From Clostridia bacterium (GTDB taxonomy: Bacteria > Bacillota > Sulfobacillia > DUSP01), in assembly GCA_012842575.1 (NCBI GenBank), contig DUSP01000127.1, positions 1 through 36,513 of the forward strand: DNA of 36,513 bases, written 5' to 3'. The position numbers were made by a program, and so were the translations under genes. Below the pieces are notes generated by a model, which saw only the letters and a list, made by a program, of their open reading frames with translations, did no database searches and was not told the DNA's origin. Shown here piece after piece: positions 27,883-35,849 of the stretch; within the stretch, counting starts at the first letter, position 1; each line of letters begins with the position of its first letter.

Positions 27883-28634
27883 TGGAAGGTCGCGACGGTA
27901 GTGGTGTATGTAAGAATGAGAATAAGAGTGAGGGCGCTAGAGGCACCGGAAAGACGAGGATATTCGCGTGTCAGACCATAAAGGAAGAACTCCTGACGGT
28001 CGTCGAACGACTCCCCGAGGTCCAACGCGCTGCGCTCGAGGTCGAGTTTTTGCCGTACGGACTTCATCGTACACCCAAAATCCTTGGTGACGAGTTGAGA
28101 CAAAGACTCGACATGTCACGGGGCGCGAGTACGATCATCTTGGGTTATGGTCTGTGTTCCAATGGTGTCGTAAATCTCTCTCCGGCTCGGGGTCAAAGGT
28201 TGGTGATGCCGAGGGTACACGATTGTATCAGTATTCTCCTGGGTTCCAGGGCAGCTTACGACGAGGAGTTCAAGGCCCAACCCGGTACCGTATACCTGAG
28301 CAGGGGATGGATAGAATCAAAGGGCGACCCCTACTCGGAGTTCCTCGATTACACCTCGAGGCACGGAGAGGAAACCGCACGGTGGGTTATCGGCGAGGAA
28401 TACAAAAACTACACGCGTGTCTGTTTCATCGATACCGGGCTGCCGCGTATAGAAGAGTTCAGAGCCTACTCAAAGAGGGTGGCGGAGTTCCTCGGCCTAC
28501 GTCACGAAGAAAGGAAGGGTTCCCAGAGGCTTTTGGAAAAGCTACTGTTGTTTGGAGTAGGCGGCGAACCCGACGATGACGAAATACTGGTCATTGAGTA
28601 CCCTAACGGTATTGAGCAGGAGATGTTTTTTTGA
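27882..28634 (+). CDS. DUF1638 family protein
   Basis: RIFACQTIKEELLTVVERLPEVQRAALEVEFLPYGLHRTPKILGDELRQRLD...IILGYGLCSNGVVNL...VMPRVHDCISILLGSR...GWIESKGDPYSEFLDY. ATG at 27882 overlaps the HyuA stop (TGATG). Confidence 0.8.
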   Translation: MEGRDGSGVCKNENKSEGARGTGKTRIFACQTIKEELLTVVERLPEVQRAALEVEFLPYGLHRTPKILGDELRQRLDMSRGASTIILGYGLCSNGVVNLSPARGQRLVMPRVHDCISILLGSRAAYDEEFKAQPGTVYLSRGWIESKGDPYSEFLDYTSRHGEETARWVIGEEYKNYTRVCFIDTGLPRIEEFRAYSKRVAEFLGLRHEERKGSQRLLEKLLLFGVGGEPDDDEILVIEYPNGIEQEMFF

Positions 28635-28690
28635 GCAGAAATGTTTTTTTGAGCAGGAGACGTTTTTGGGAGATGTTTTCTGAGTAGGAA
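28614..28690. repeat. About 18-bp tandem repeats continuing the 3' end of the DUF1638 gene
   Basis: GAGCAGGAGATGTTTTTTT | GAGCAGAAATGTTTTTTT | GAGCAGGAGACGTTTTT | GGGAGATGTTTTCT | GAGTAGGAAAGG; the first unit is coding up to the TGA stop. Confidence 0.95.
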
Positions 28691-28702
28691 AGGAGAGGCG
28701 AC

Positions 28703-30163
28703 ATGGAAGCCATTGTAGGGCCAAGAGCTGATCGGGTTTGCCGCAAATCCCTCGGATTGCGCGTGCTGGAGCCGGACCAAATCGAAGATATTCACCAAGC
28801 AACTCTGGAAGTGCTCGATAGAACCGGGGTTGAGGTATACAACGACCGTGCCCTCGATATATTGAAGCGAAACGGCGCCCGGGTACGAGGGCGGCGGGCG
28901 CATCTTCCCGCGTGGATGGTGGAGGAAGCGCTGAGGAGCCGCCCGAGGCGTGTGCCGATCGGGGACCGGGGGGACGGCCGGGCCATGTTACTCGAGTCGG
29001 ATAGGTTTTACTTCGGGACCGGCTCGGACACCCCGTTCGTCCTCGATCCGTTTACACAAAAACGGCGCCCCGCCACGAAACTCGACGTTCAACAGGCCAC
29101 CTTGGTTTCGGATGCACTCCCCAACATCGATTTCGTCATGTCCTTAGGTCTTGCCTCCGACGTACCGGCCAAGACATCGGACCTCCACCAGTTTGAGGCC
29201 ATGATCTTGAATACGAAAAAACCCATCATCTTCACCGCTCATGACGCTCAAGGGCTGCTCGATATCCTGGAAATGGCCGCTATAGCCAAGGGCGGGGAAG
29301 AACGACTCCAAGAAAACCCCAACATCATCCTATATGCAGAACCCAGTTCACCGCTGATGCATTCCGACGATGCCCTCGAAAAGCTCATGATTGCGTCCGA
29401 GAGGCGGATTCCGGTCATTTATACACCCGCCGTCATAGTGGGCGCCACGGGACCCGTGACGGTGGCAGGCGCAATAGTCCAGGGGAACGCCGAGCAGCTG
29501 AGCGGGCTCGTCATACAACAATTGGTGGCCAAGGGTGCTCCGTTCATTTACGGAGGGGGCATACCGGTGATGGACATGGTCACGTCCGTATGCACGTACG
29601 CGGCCCCGGAACTACACCTCGCCAACGTGGTCCTTGCAGAGATGTCTCGGTTCTACGGCTTACCCGTGTTCACCACGGCAGGATGTAGCGACTCCATGTT
29701 ATTCGATCAGCAGGCCGGCATCGAGGCGGGCTTTACCATAATGCTCAACGCCTTGAGTGGCGCCAATCTCATTCACGACGTGGGATATCTGGGATCCGGT
29801 ACCACATCTTCCCTGGAAATGCTCGTGGCTTGCGATGAAGTCATCGGCCTCGTAAAGCGCATCGTGGCCGGACTGGATACGAGCCGCGAAGCCCTGGCAG
29901 TGGATCTCATTCATAAAGTGGGACCCGGAGGTCACTACCTGGCGGAGGAGCATACCTTACGGAACTTCAGGAAGGAACTGTGGTTCCCAAGCCCCGTCAC
30001 TAACCGACAAAACTACGACGGTTGGGTGGCCCAGGGGTCAAAGACCATGGGTGAACGGGTCCGAGAACGCATAAAGGAAATCTTGGGGAGCCACAAGCCT
30101 CCTGCTCTCGACCCAGATAGCCAGAAAGCCATAGCCGAAGTAATAAAACGGAGGGAAAGGTAG
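28703..30163 (+). CDS. Second MttB/COG5598 family methyltransferase, non-pyrrolysine type
   Basis: Collinear with the 24266 MttB protein (YFGTGSDTPFVLDPFTQKRRPATKLDVQQATLVSDALPNIDFVMSLGLASDVP; AGCSDSMLFDQQAGIEAG; LIHDVGYLGSGTTSSLEML); no internal TAG. Confidence 0.88.
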   Translation: MEAIVGPRADRVCRKSLGLRVLEPDQIEDIHQATLEVLDRTGVEVYNDRALDILKRNGARVRGRRAHLPAWMVEEALRSRPRRVPIGDRGDGRAMLLESDRFYFGTGSDTPFVLDPFTQKRRPATKLDVQQATLVSDALPNIDFVMSLGLASDVPAKTSDLHQFEAMILNTKKPIIFTAHDAQGLLDILEMAAIAKGGEERLQENPNIILYAEPSSPLMHSDDALEKLMIASERRIPVIYTPAVIVGATGPVTVAGAIVQGNAEQLSGLVIQQLVAKGAPFIYGGGIPVMDMVTSVCTYAAPELHLANVVLAEMSRFYGLPVFTTAGCSDSMLFDQQAGIEAGFTIMLNALSGANLIHDVGYLGSGTTSSLEMLVACDEVIGLVKRIVAGLDTSREALAVDLIHKVGPGGHYLAEEHTLRNFRKELWFPSPVTNRQNYDGWVAQGSKTMGERVRERIKEILGSHKPPALDPDSQKAIAEVIKRRER

Positions 30164-30230
30164 AACAATAAAGCCCGGTGGCACCCTTTGATTGGATTCA
30201 AAAGCGGGATTTGGAATGCCGCTCAGACGT

Positions 30231-30262
30231 AGAAAACCTAGAAAACATAAGAAAACATAGAA
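30231..30262. repeat. 9-10 bp tandem repeat downstream of the second MttB gene
   Basis: TAGAAAACC TAGAAAACA TAAGAAAACA TAGAAG. Confidence 0.75.
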
Positions 30263-30290
30263 GCTGAACAAGTTAGGGCACCGGGTTCAT

Positions 30291-30614
30291 ATGGGAAAAG
30301 TAATCGACTTTTGGTTCAGGAGACGGTATATGAACGCGAAAAAAAAGGGCGCCCGACGCAAAATGAGGCAACGGGCGCTCCTTAGGTTTTCCCGCTCTGA
30401 CCTAAAGCGCAAACAACGCCAAATGGAGCGACAGGAAAAGCTCGTGCGCTTATTCATCAATTCGCTCGTAAATGCCAGGACTTCAAACGGTGATAAGCCC
30501 AAGACCAATGACCATTCCCAGTCGTCGGAGAGTATCCTGGCCGAAGAATCCTTATCGTCGGAGCACATTCTGGCCCAAGAGTCGTTCCCCGGAACGGGGA
30601 GTGACGACAAATAA
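30291..30614 (+). CDS. Small basic hypothetical protein with a C-terminal 11-aa tandem repeat
   Basis: MGKVIDFWFRRRYMNAKKKGARRKMRQRALLRF...; SSESILAEESL-SSEHILAQESF encoded by a 33-bp tandem (30522-30554, 30555-30587). Confidence 0.55.
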   Translation: MGKVIDFWFRRRYMNAKKKGARRKMRQRALLRFSRSDLKRKQRQMERQEKLVRLFINSLVNARTSNGDKPKTNDHSQSSESILAEESLSSEHILAQESFPGTGSDDK

Positions 30615-30690
30615 GTGATAGCCGCTCACTCTGCCTGTTGCCGCTTCACATGGTCGAGCTGCTCCTGGGAGTGACGACAAATAAGTGATA
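30597..30690. repeat. 24-bp perfect direct repeat (30597-30620, 30667-30690), period 70
   Basis: GGGAGTGACGACAAATAAGTGATA twice, 24/24; copy 1 spans the stop codon of the 30291 ORF, copy 2 ends 3 bp from the niaX stop. Confidence 0.97.
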
Positions 30691-30693
30691 CTC

Positions 30694-31209
30694 TCACCTT
30701 GATCTGGCTTCTGCGGCGGCCCCGCGGAGTATCCCCACTCTCCTCAATGCCTCGAAAACCAGGACCGAGATACCCGCGTCTACCACGTGATGCAGCGCAG
30801 TGCCGACGCCGACTACGACCCCGGCATTATATAGGGTGAATCCAAAAGGCAAGACAATTAGGGCCTCGAGGACGGCATGAACCGGCAGGGCGATGAGCAA
30901 GGCCTGCCAGTAGGAAAAGCCTTTCCTATAAGCTACTGCTCCTACGAAACCCACCGCCGAATGCATCAGCGCCCTCGCCGCGATGGCCGGCCCCAGTTTT
31001 ATGAGGAAACCGAGGGCCGAGCCGACTCCCACTATCACGGCGGTGTAAGGGCTTATGAGCATCGCCAGCATCAAAGGGACATGAGAGCCAAGCGTCGCGG
31101 AAAAAGGCGGAAGGTACACCCCTAAGACGCCACCGAAAGCCAGCGGTATTACCAAGGCCAAAGCCGTCAACAGCGAAGCATATACGGTTTCGTGGGTTCT
31201 GTTCATCAT
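30694..31209 (-). CDS. niaX: ECF-transporter S component-like membrane protein, probable niacin-specific NiaX-type
   Basis: Polytopic 171 aa: VYASLLTALALVIPLAFGGVLGVYLPPFSATLGSHVPLMLAMLISPYTAVIVGVGSALGFL; located directly downstream of niaR and a NiaR-like operator. Confidence 0.7.
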   Translation of the reverse strand: MMNRTHETVYASLLTALALVIPLAFGGVLGVYLPPFSATLGSHVPLMLAMLISPYTAVIVGVGSALGFLIKLGPAIAARALMHSAVGFVGAVAYRKGFSYWQALLIALPVHAVLEALIVLPFGFTLYNAGVVVGVGTALHHVVDAGISVLVFEALRRVGILRGAAAEARSR

Positions 31210-31344
31210 TCACTACCTCCTAAGACCTGATAGCCTCTTCGCAAGAACAGACGCTTCGATTCCGTCGGCCGCCCACCGCGTTCTACGCCATTCTTTACTG
31301 GGAACGCGTAGCCAGTTACGCTTTTCGTGGTACGGCTAGTCATA

Positions 31345-31366
31345 CTTTTTACGTTCTTTTTACGTT
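31345..31366. repeat. 11-bp perfect tandem duplication in the niaX 5' UTR
   Basis: CTTTTTACGTT CTTTTTACGTT. Confidence 0.9.
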
Positions 31367-31383
31367 ATTGAGGTTTTACGAAA

Positions 31384-31412
31384 ATTCTATGCCTTGACAG
31401 GTGTCTTGTCAA
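31384..31412 (-). promoter_or_regulatory. Sigma-A-type promoter with overlapping NiaR-like operator upstream of niaX
   Basis: Minus strand TTGACA-17 bp-TAGAAT (-35 at 31407-31412, -10 at 31384-31389); inverted repeat TTGACAGGTGTCTTGTCAA at 31394-31412 on + strand. Confidence 0.7.
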
Positions 31413-31475
31413 CAGTCATATTAGGTCGCAAAAAATCGCGCAGTTTTTACTTATACTGGTGCTGGTTCTCGGGCT

Positions 31476-31991
31476 CTACTTGAGGAGATATCCTTTTTTG
31501 GAGAGTTCGCGCTCGGCACGCTCTATAGCCTCGTTGTCAACCGCTCTGACCGTATGGAGGTGAACACCTTCCGTGAGGGATGACAGAAGTTTCGCCCCGG
31601 ATTCGCTTAAGCGACGCATGAATTCCTTTACATCGGAGGGATCGTCTAGGTATAAAGCCCCCGTCAGTTGTCCGTATATCGGATGTTCTACGATGACGTC
31701 GATTACCGAGACCCCTTCTTGGACTATCGTCATGAGCTCGTCCTCGACTTCCTCACGTCCGTGCTTGGTGGCGATTAGCCTCGTTATTCCGGGGGAAGGA
31801 GAGGGAACGCTTACGGTATAACCCTGCGGGGTTGCGATTATCGGATGTCCTGCCGCTCTGAGGAGCGCTATGTCCTGTACGATTACCTGGCGGGATACTT
31901 TCATCTTAGATGCCATCTCGGTTCCGGTAATGGGATGTGCTGTCGAACGCAGCCACTCCAGTATGGCTGTTCTTCTGGCCTCAGCGTCCAA
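31476..31991 (-). CDS. niaR: NiaR/YrxA-type regulator of niacin metabolism (HTH_11 + 3H domain)
   Basis: RRTAILEWLRSTAHPITGTEMASKMKVSRQVIVQDIALLRAAGHPIIATPQGY; IATKHGREEVEDEL...VEHPIYGQLTG...LTEGVHLHTVRA: three conserved His segments. Confidence 0.92.
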   Translation of the reverse strand: MDAEARRTAILEWLRSTAHPITGTEMASKMKVSRQVIVQDIALLRAAGHPIIATPQGYTVSVPSPSPGITRLIATKHGREEVEDELMTIVQEGVSVIDVIVEHPIYGQLTGALYLDDPSDVKEFMRRLSESGAKLLSSLTEGVHLHTVRAVDNEAIERAERELSKKGYLLK

Positions 31992-32199
31992 CGAAGTCTC
32001 ACCACCTAATCCTCGTTAGTATCCACCGTACACTCTTGACCAAGTCACGACGATGCGCTTTTCGGACACAGGAGCATTCGCGCCCCGTCAGATTCATGGT
32101 ATCTCCCGATGACCGGGAAGACCGCTCCTTAGAGGCGAAGACCGCCTATATCGGGGACCGTTTCCGTTTCCAGATCTACAATACGCTCTATATCCCAGG

Positions 32200-32973
32200 T
32201 CAGGAAGCCGTCCATCCACCGTCAACGGGGATCACCTGTCCTGTTATGAAGGCAGCCGCGTCAGAAGCCAAAAATACCACGGCCCCCACGATCTCGTGGG
32301 GCTGCGCAAATCTTCCCATGGGCGTTCTCCTCATGAGGTCTTCTGCTATATGGGGGTGTTTGCGTACTCCGGATGTCATGTCCGTGGCGGTGTATCCGGG
32401 AGCCACGGCATTTACCCTTATACCGTACTTCGCCCAGTCTATCGCCGCCACCCTGGTGAACGCCACGAGCCCCGCCTTAGACGCACAGTAAGCTGCGAGG
32501 CCCCGAAGGCCGACAATGGCTCCTATGGAAGCCACGTTTATGATACAACCCCCGCGCCCCCGCTCGATCATGGACCTGGCACTCATGCGCGACCATAAGA
32601 AAGGACCACGCAGGTTGACCGCGAGGATTTCATCCCACTCCGAAGAGGTAAGTTTCTCGGCGGACTTCAGCACGGGGCTAATGCCGGCGTTATTTACCAG
32701 TACATCCGGGGGTCCCACTCGCTCCGTTATCAGCAAAAAAGCCTCCTCCGAACCCTTCTCGTCGGACACGTCCGCGGGTACCGCCAGTGCTTCTTGACCC
32801 ATCTCTTTGATGGTCCTTTCCACTCTTTTCAGACCGGAAACGGTCCTGGATACGAGGGCCACCCGCGCCCCCGCCGCGGCAAGGCCCAACGCGATTTCTT
32901 CCCCGATACCGCGGCTTGCACCGGTGACGATGGCGGTCCGCCCGTCGAGGCGGAATTCCCCTGGCGAAAACAC
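32200..32973 (-). CDS. SDR family oxidoreductase (FabG-like)
   Basis: TAIVTGASRGIGEEIALGLAAAGARVALVSR; NNAGIS; YCASKAGLVAFTR; PVDGGWTAS. Confidence 0.93.
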   Translation of the reverse strand: MFSPGEFRLDGRTAIVTGASRGIGEEIALGLAAAGARVALVSRTVSGLKRVERTIKEMGQEALAVPADVSDEKGSEEAFLLITERVGPPDVLVNNAGISPVLKSAEKLTSSEWDEILAVNLRGPFLWSRMSARSMIERGRGGCIINVASIGAIVGLRGLAAYCASKAGLVAFTRVAAIDWAKYGIRVNAVAPGYTATDMTSGVRKHPHIAEDLMRRTPMGRFAQPHEIVGAVVFLASDAAAFITGQVIPVDGGWTAS

Positions 32974-33123
32974 GCGCTCTATCTCCTTCTAACGGGAACT
33001 TCTGAAAAAGGCTTTCACTACACTACAATGCCATAGATCCGTGCGAGGAACGCCTTGCCCTGTTCTACAAGCCCAAGCGCAAGCGAACCGTCCTCGGCCC
33101 AAGAGGAGGCTTTTGAGGCACTC

Positions 33124-34362
33124 CTATCTCCAGGACGAAAGATACCGCTGTTGTTCTTCCGTGAGAGCTTCAAGGCCGAATCCCATACTGGAGAGCTTCA
33201 GGGCGGCGACTTCTCTGTCGATCTCTTCAGGAACCCGGCAGACGTCACACGGGAGCGAGGGCTTGGACTTGACCAGCCATTCGAGCGTCAGGGCCTGGTT
33301 CGAGAAGCTCATATCCATGACTTCTGCGGGATGGCCTTCGGCTGCAGCGAGATTGACCAACCTGCCCTCACCGATGAGAAGGAGCCTACGCCCGTCAGCC
33401 ATGGTGTATTCGATCACGTTTTCACGAATCCTTTGCTTCGAAAGCGCTGACCCCTCGAGGGCTTGTACGTCTATTTCAACGTTGAAATGGCCGGAATTGG
33501 CGAGAATCGCCCCGTCTTTCATGAGGGCAAAATGTTCGTCCCTTATAACGTGGATGTTGCCCGTGGCCGTAATGAATATGTCCCCGTATGGTGCCGCCTC
33601 GGCCATGGTTGCCACGCGAAAACCGTCCATTGCGGCTTCGAGAGCCTTGATGGCGTCCACTTCGACCACGGTGACCCTCGCCCCCATCCCCTGCGCCCTT
33701 TTCGCTATACCCCTGCCGCACCAACCGTAACCGGCCACCACGATGTCTTTCCCCGCAATGAGGCAGTTGGTAGCCCTGAGGATCCCGTCTATGGAAGATT
33801 GTCCGGTTCCATAGCGGTTGTCGAAGAGGTATTTCGTCATGGCGTCGTTTACTGCGATTATGGGGTAACGAAGGACCCCTTCCCGCGCCATGGCTTTCAA
33901 CCGTATGACGCCTGTGGTGGTCTCTTCTGTCCCGGCTATTACCCCCTCCAGGACGTCTTGGCGCTCGCAATGCAAGGTGCTCACCAGATCCGCTCCGTCA
34001 TCCATGGTATATTGAGGGCGTTTGTCGATGATCTTGCGAATGTTGTCAAAGTACGTGTTCCTGTCCTCCCCGCGTACGGCGAAGGTCGGGACGCCTAAAT
34101 CCCTTAGGGCGGCCGCTACATCGTCCTGCGTGCTCAGAGGATTTGAGGCGCATAGGAACACCTCTCCGCCCCCTTCTTTTATGGCGAGGACGAGGTTGGC
34201 CGTTTCGGTGGTGACGTGAAGGCATGCTCCCACTCGTATGCCGGTGAGGGGCTTTTCCTTAGCCCACCTCTTCTTTATTGAGTCCAGCACCGGCATCCGC
34301 CTCGATGCCCAAAGAATGCGGGAGTAACCCTCTTCTGATAGTGCGCTTTTCCCGGATGTCAT
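33124..34362 (-). CDS. ahcY: Adenosylhomocysteinase
   Basis: HVTTETANLVLAIKEGGGEVFLCASNPLSTQDDVAAAL; NDAMTKYLFDNRYGTGQSSIDGILRATN; VVAGYGWCGRGIAKRAQGMGA; SGHFNVEID. ORF opens at 34398; ATG at 34362 has SD AAAGGAG. Confidence 0.95.
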   Translation of the reverse strand: MTSGKSALSEEGYSRILWASRRMPVLDSIKKRWAKEKPLTGIRVGACLHVTTETANLVLAIKEGGGEVFLCASNPLSTQDDVAAALRDLGVPTFAVRGEDRNTYFDNIRKIIDKRPQYTMDDGADLVSTLHCERQDVLEGVIAGTEETTTGVIRLKAMAREGVLRYPIIAVNDAMTKYLFDNRYGTGQSSIDGILRATNCLIAGKDIVVAGYGWCGRGIAKRAQGMGARVTVVEVDAIKALEAAMDGFRVATMAEAAPYGDIFITATGNIHVIRDEHFALMKDGAILANSGHFNVEIDVQALEGSALSKQRIRENVIEYTMADGRRLLLIGEGRLVNLAAAEGHPAEVMDMSFSNQALTLEWLVKSKPSLPCDVCRVPEEIDREVAALKLSSMGFGLEALTEEQQRYLSSWR

Positions 34363-34373
34363 GAACGCGTGGT

Positions 34374-34475
34374 CTCCTTTCTGGGGTAAATCTTCCACGG
34401 ACGGGCTTGTATTCCCTCCTGTTACGCCCGCGCATTCGAGTCCGCGGCAGGTCTGCCTTACCCAGCGCTATTATA
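34374..34475 (-). promoter_or_regulatory. ahcY promoter -10 (TATAAT) and candidate structured 5' leader
   Basis: -10 at 34470-34475 (minus). Closing helix CUGGGUAA (34465-34458) / UUUACCCCAG (34390-34381), one bulge; internal CGGGC/GCCCG and GGCA/UGCC hairpins; SD AAAGGAG abuts the helix. Confidence 0.4.
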
Positions 34476-34559
34476 AATCTTACTATGGAAATTAAGTTGC
34501 GTTGGTCGGCGTTTCGCCGCCTGAGGAAAAATGTGATTGGAAATGTGATTGGAAGTGGG

Positions 34560-34588
34560 TTGTATAAATATACAAGCATAGTTATAAT
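34560..34588 (+). promoter_or_regulatory. argC promoter with overlapping ArgR/AhrC-type ARG box
   Basis: TTGTAT-17 bp-TATAAT (34560-34565, 34583-34588); palindrome TTGTATAAATATACAA (34560-34575), 7-bp perfect arms, close to the ARG-box core TGAATwwwwATTCA. Confidence 0.7.
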
Positions 34589-34634
34589 TATAGACATCTG
34601 CCTTGACTTAGGAGGCCTTCGGAGGTTAATCAAA

Positions 34635-35849
34635 ATGGATAAAGTCCGTGTGAGCATTATCGGGGCTACCGGTTATGCCGGGGTCGAACTCGTCCGGATC
34701 CTCGCCCTACACCCCGAGGTCGAGATCGTCGGCATCACCAGCGACTCCTACGAGGGAAAGAGCATACAGGAAGTGTTCCCACACTTACGCCCGCTCGGAC
34801 ACCGCCTCCCGCCGAAACTCTTGGGACATCAGGCGGATGAAGCTCTGAAAGAGGCAGACGTAATCTTTACGTCTCTTCCGCACGGCCATGCGATGGGAAT
34901 TGCCCGGAAGGTCGTAGAGGCAGGGAAGTACATGATTGACCTGGGAGCGGATTTCCGTCTGAAGGACGCGGGTTCCTATCGGGCGTGGTACGGTCTCGAG
35001 CATGCCTGTCCCGACCTCCTCGAGCGCGCGGTGTACGGTTTACCCGAAGTTCGGCGGGATGAGATACGACGATTGGGGGAGAAAGCAGGCGGGATTGTGG
35101 CGAACCCGGGATGCTATCCCACCAGCGTCATCTTGGGACTTGCACCCCTGGCGCGTTCGGGATTGGCTCCAAAGCGGGGCATAATCGTCGACTCCAAGTC
35201 AGGCGTCTCGGGAGCCGGAAGGGGGGTTTCACTCAAGACGCATTTCTGCGAGGTTAACGAAAACATCTCGGCCTATAGCGTTGGCGGCACCCACCGCCAC
35301 GTACCGGAGATAGAGCGGGAGTTGTCAAGCCTGGCCGGGGAGAATGTCACCATAAGCTTTACGCCCCACCTTTGCTCCATGATACGCGGGATCCTCAGCA
35401 CCATCTACGTGCCTATGGATTCGACCTCTCCTCCCGTACCTGAGCCAAGACACGGCGATCGTCACCAACTCGGAGAGTACTTGCGTGATTCCACTGTTGC
35501 CGCGTCCGAGCTGGAATACCGCATCTTGGAACTCTACCGGGATTTCTACAAGGACGCCCCGTTTATAGACGTCCTCGGAACCGGGAACGCCGCGTCTGGT
35601 GCCGAGGCTGGCACATCACAGAGGGCCGACATCCAGGGCCCTCCCGAAGCGCCCGAAACAAAGGACGTGCTCGGTAGCAACCTCTGCCGCATCGGACTGA
35701 AGTTCGACTCAAGAACGTCCACGTTGGTGGTGGTTTCGGTCATCGATAACCTCGTTAAAGGGGCCGCAGGCCAGGCGGTTCAGAATATGAATGTTCTCAT
35801 GGGCTTTCCGGAAACCGAGGGTCTATCGCCCGTGCCAATTTATCCGTGA
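34635..35849 (+). CDS. argC: N-acetyl-gamma-glutamyl-phosphate reductase
   Basis: MDKVRVSIIGATGYAGVELVRILALHPEVEIVGITSDSYEGKS; VANPGCYPTSVILGLAPL; VSGAGRGVSLKTHFCEVNENISAYSVGGTHRHVPEIE. True start is ATG 34635 after GGAGG; ORF track start 34407 is too early. Confidence 0.96.
   Translation: MDKVRVSIIGATGYAGVELVRILALHPEVEIVGITSDSYEGKSIQEVFPHLRPLGHRLPPKLLGHQADEALKEADVIFTSLPHGHAMGIARKVVEAGKYMIDLGADFRLKDAGSYRAWYGLEHACPDLLERAVYGLPEVRRDEIRRLGEKAGGIVANPGCYPTSVILGLAPLARSGLAPKRGIIVDSKSGVSGAGRGVSLKTHFCEVNENISAYSVGGTHRHVPEIERELSSLAGENVTISFTPHLCSMIRGILSTIYVPMDSTSPPVPEPRHGDRHQLGEYLRDSTVAASELEYRILELYRDFYKDAPFIDVLGTGNAASGAEAGTSQRADIQGPPEAPETKDVLGSNLCRIGLKFDSRTSTLVVVSVIDNLVKGAAGQAVQNMNVLMGFPETEGLSPVPIYP

Noticed and set aside
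24266-30163. Pyrrolysine-containing MttB
   Set aside because: Both MttB-family ORFs read through the whole domain without an in-frame TAG, so they belong to the non-Pyl group.
33041-34098. Plus-strand ORFs over ahcY (33041-33730, 33463-34098)
   Set aside because: Antisense shadows of ahcY; no independent domain evidence.
34374-34475. Known SAH riboswitch upstream of ahcY
   Set aside because: I could not match the known SAH consensus; only a generic structured leader is proposed.
34407-34634. N-terminal extension of argC in the ORF track
   Set aside because: It covers the promoter, ARG box and SD; conserved ArgC starts at ATG 34635.
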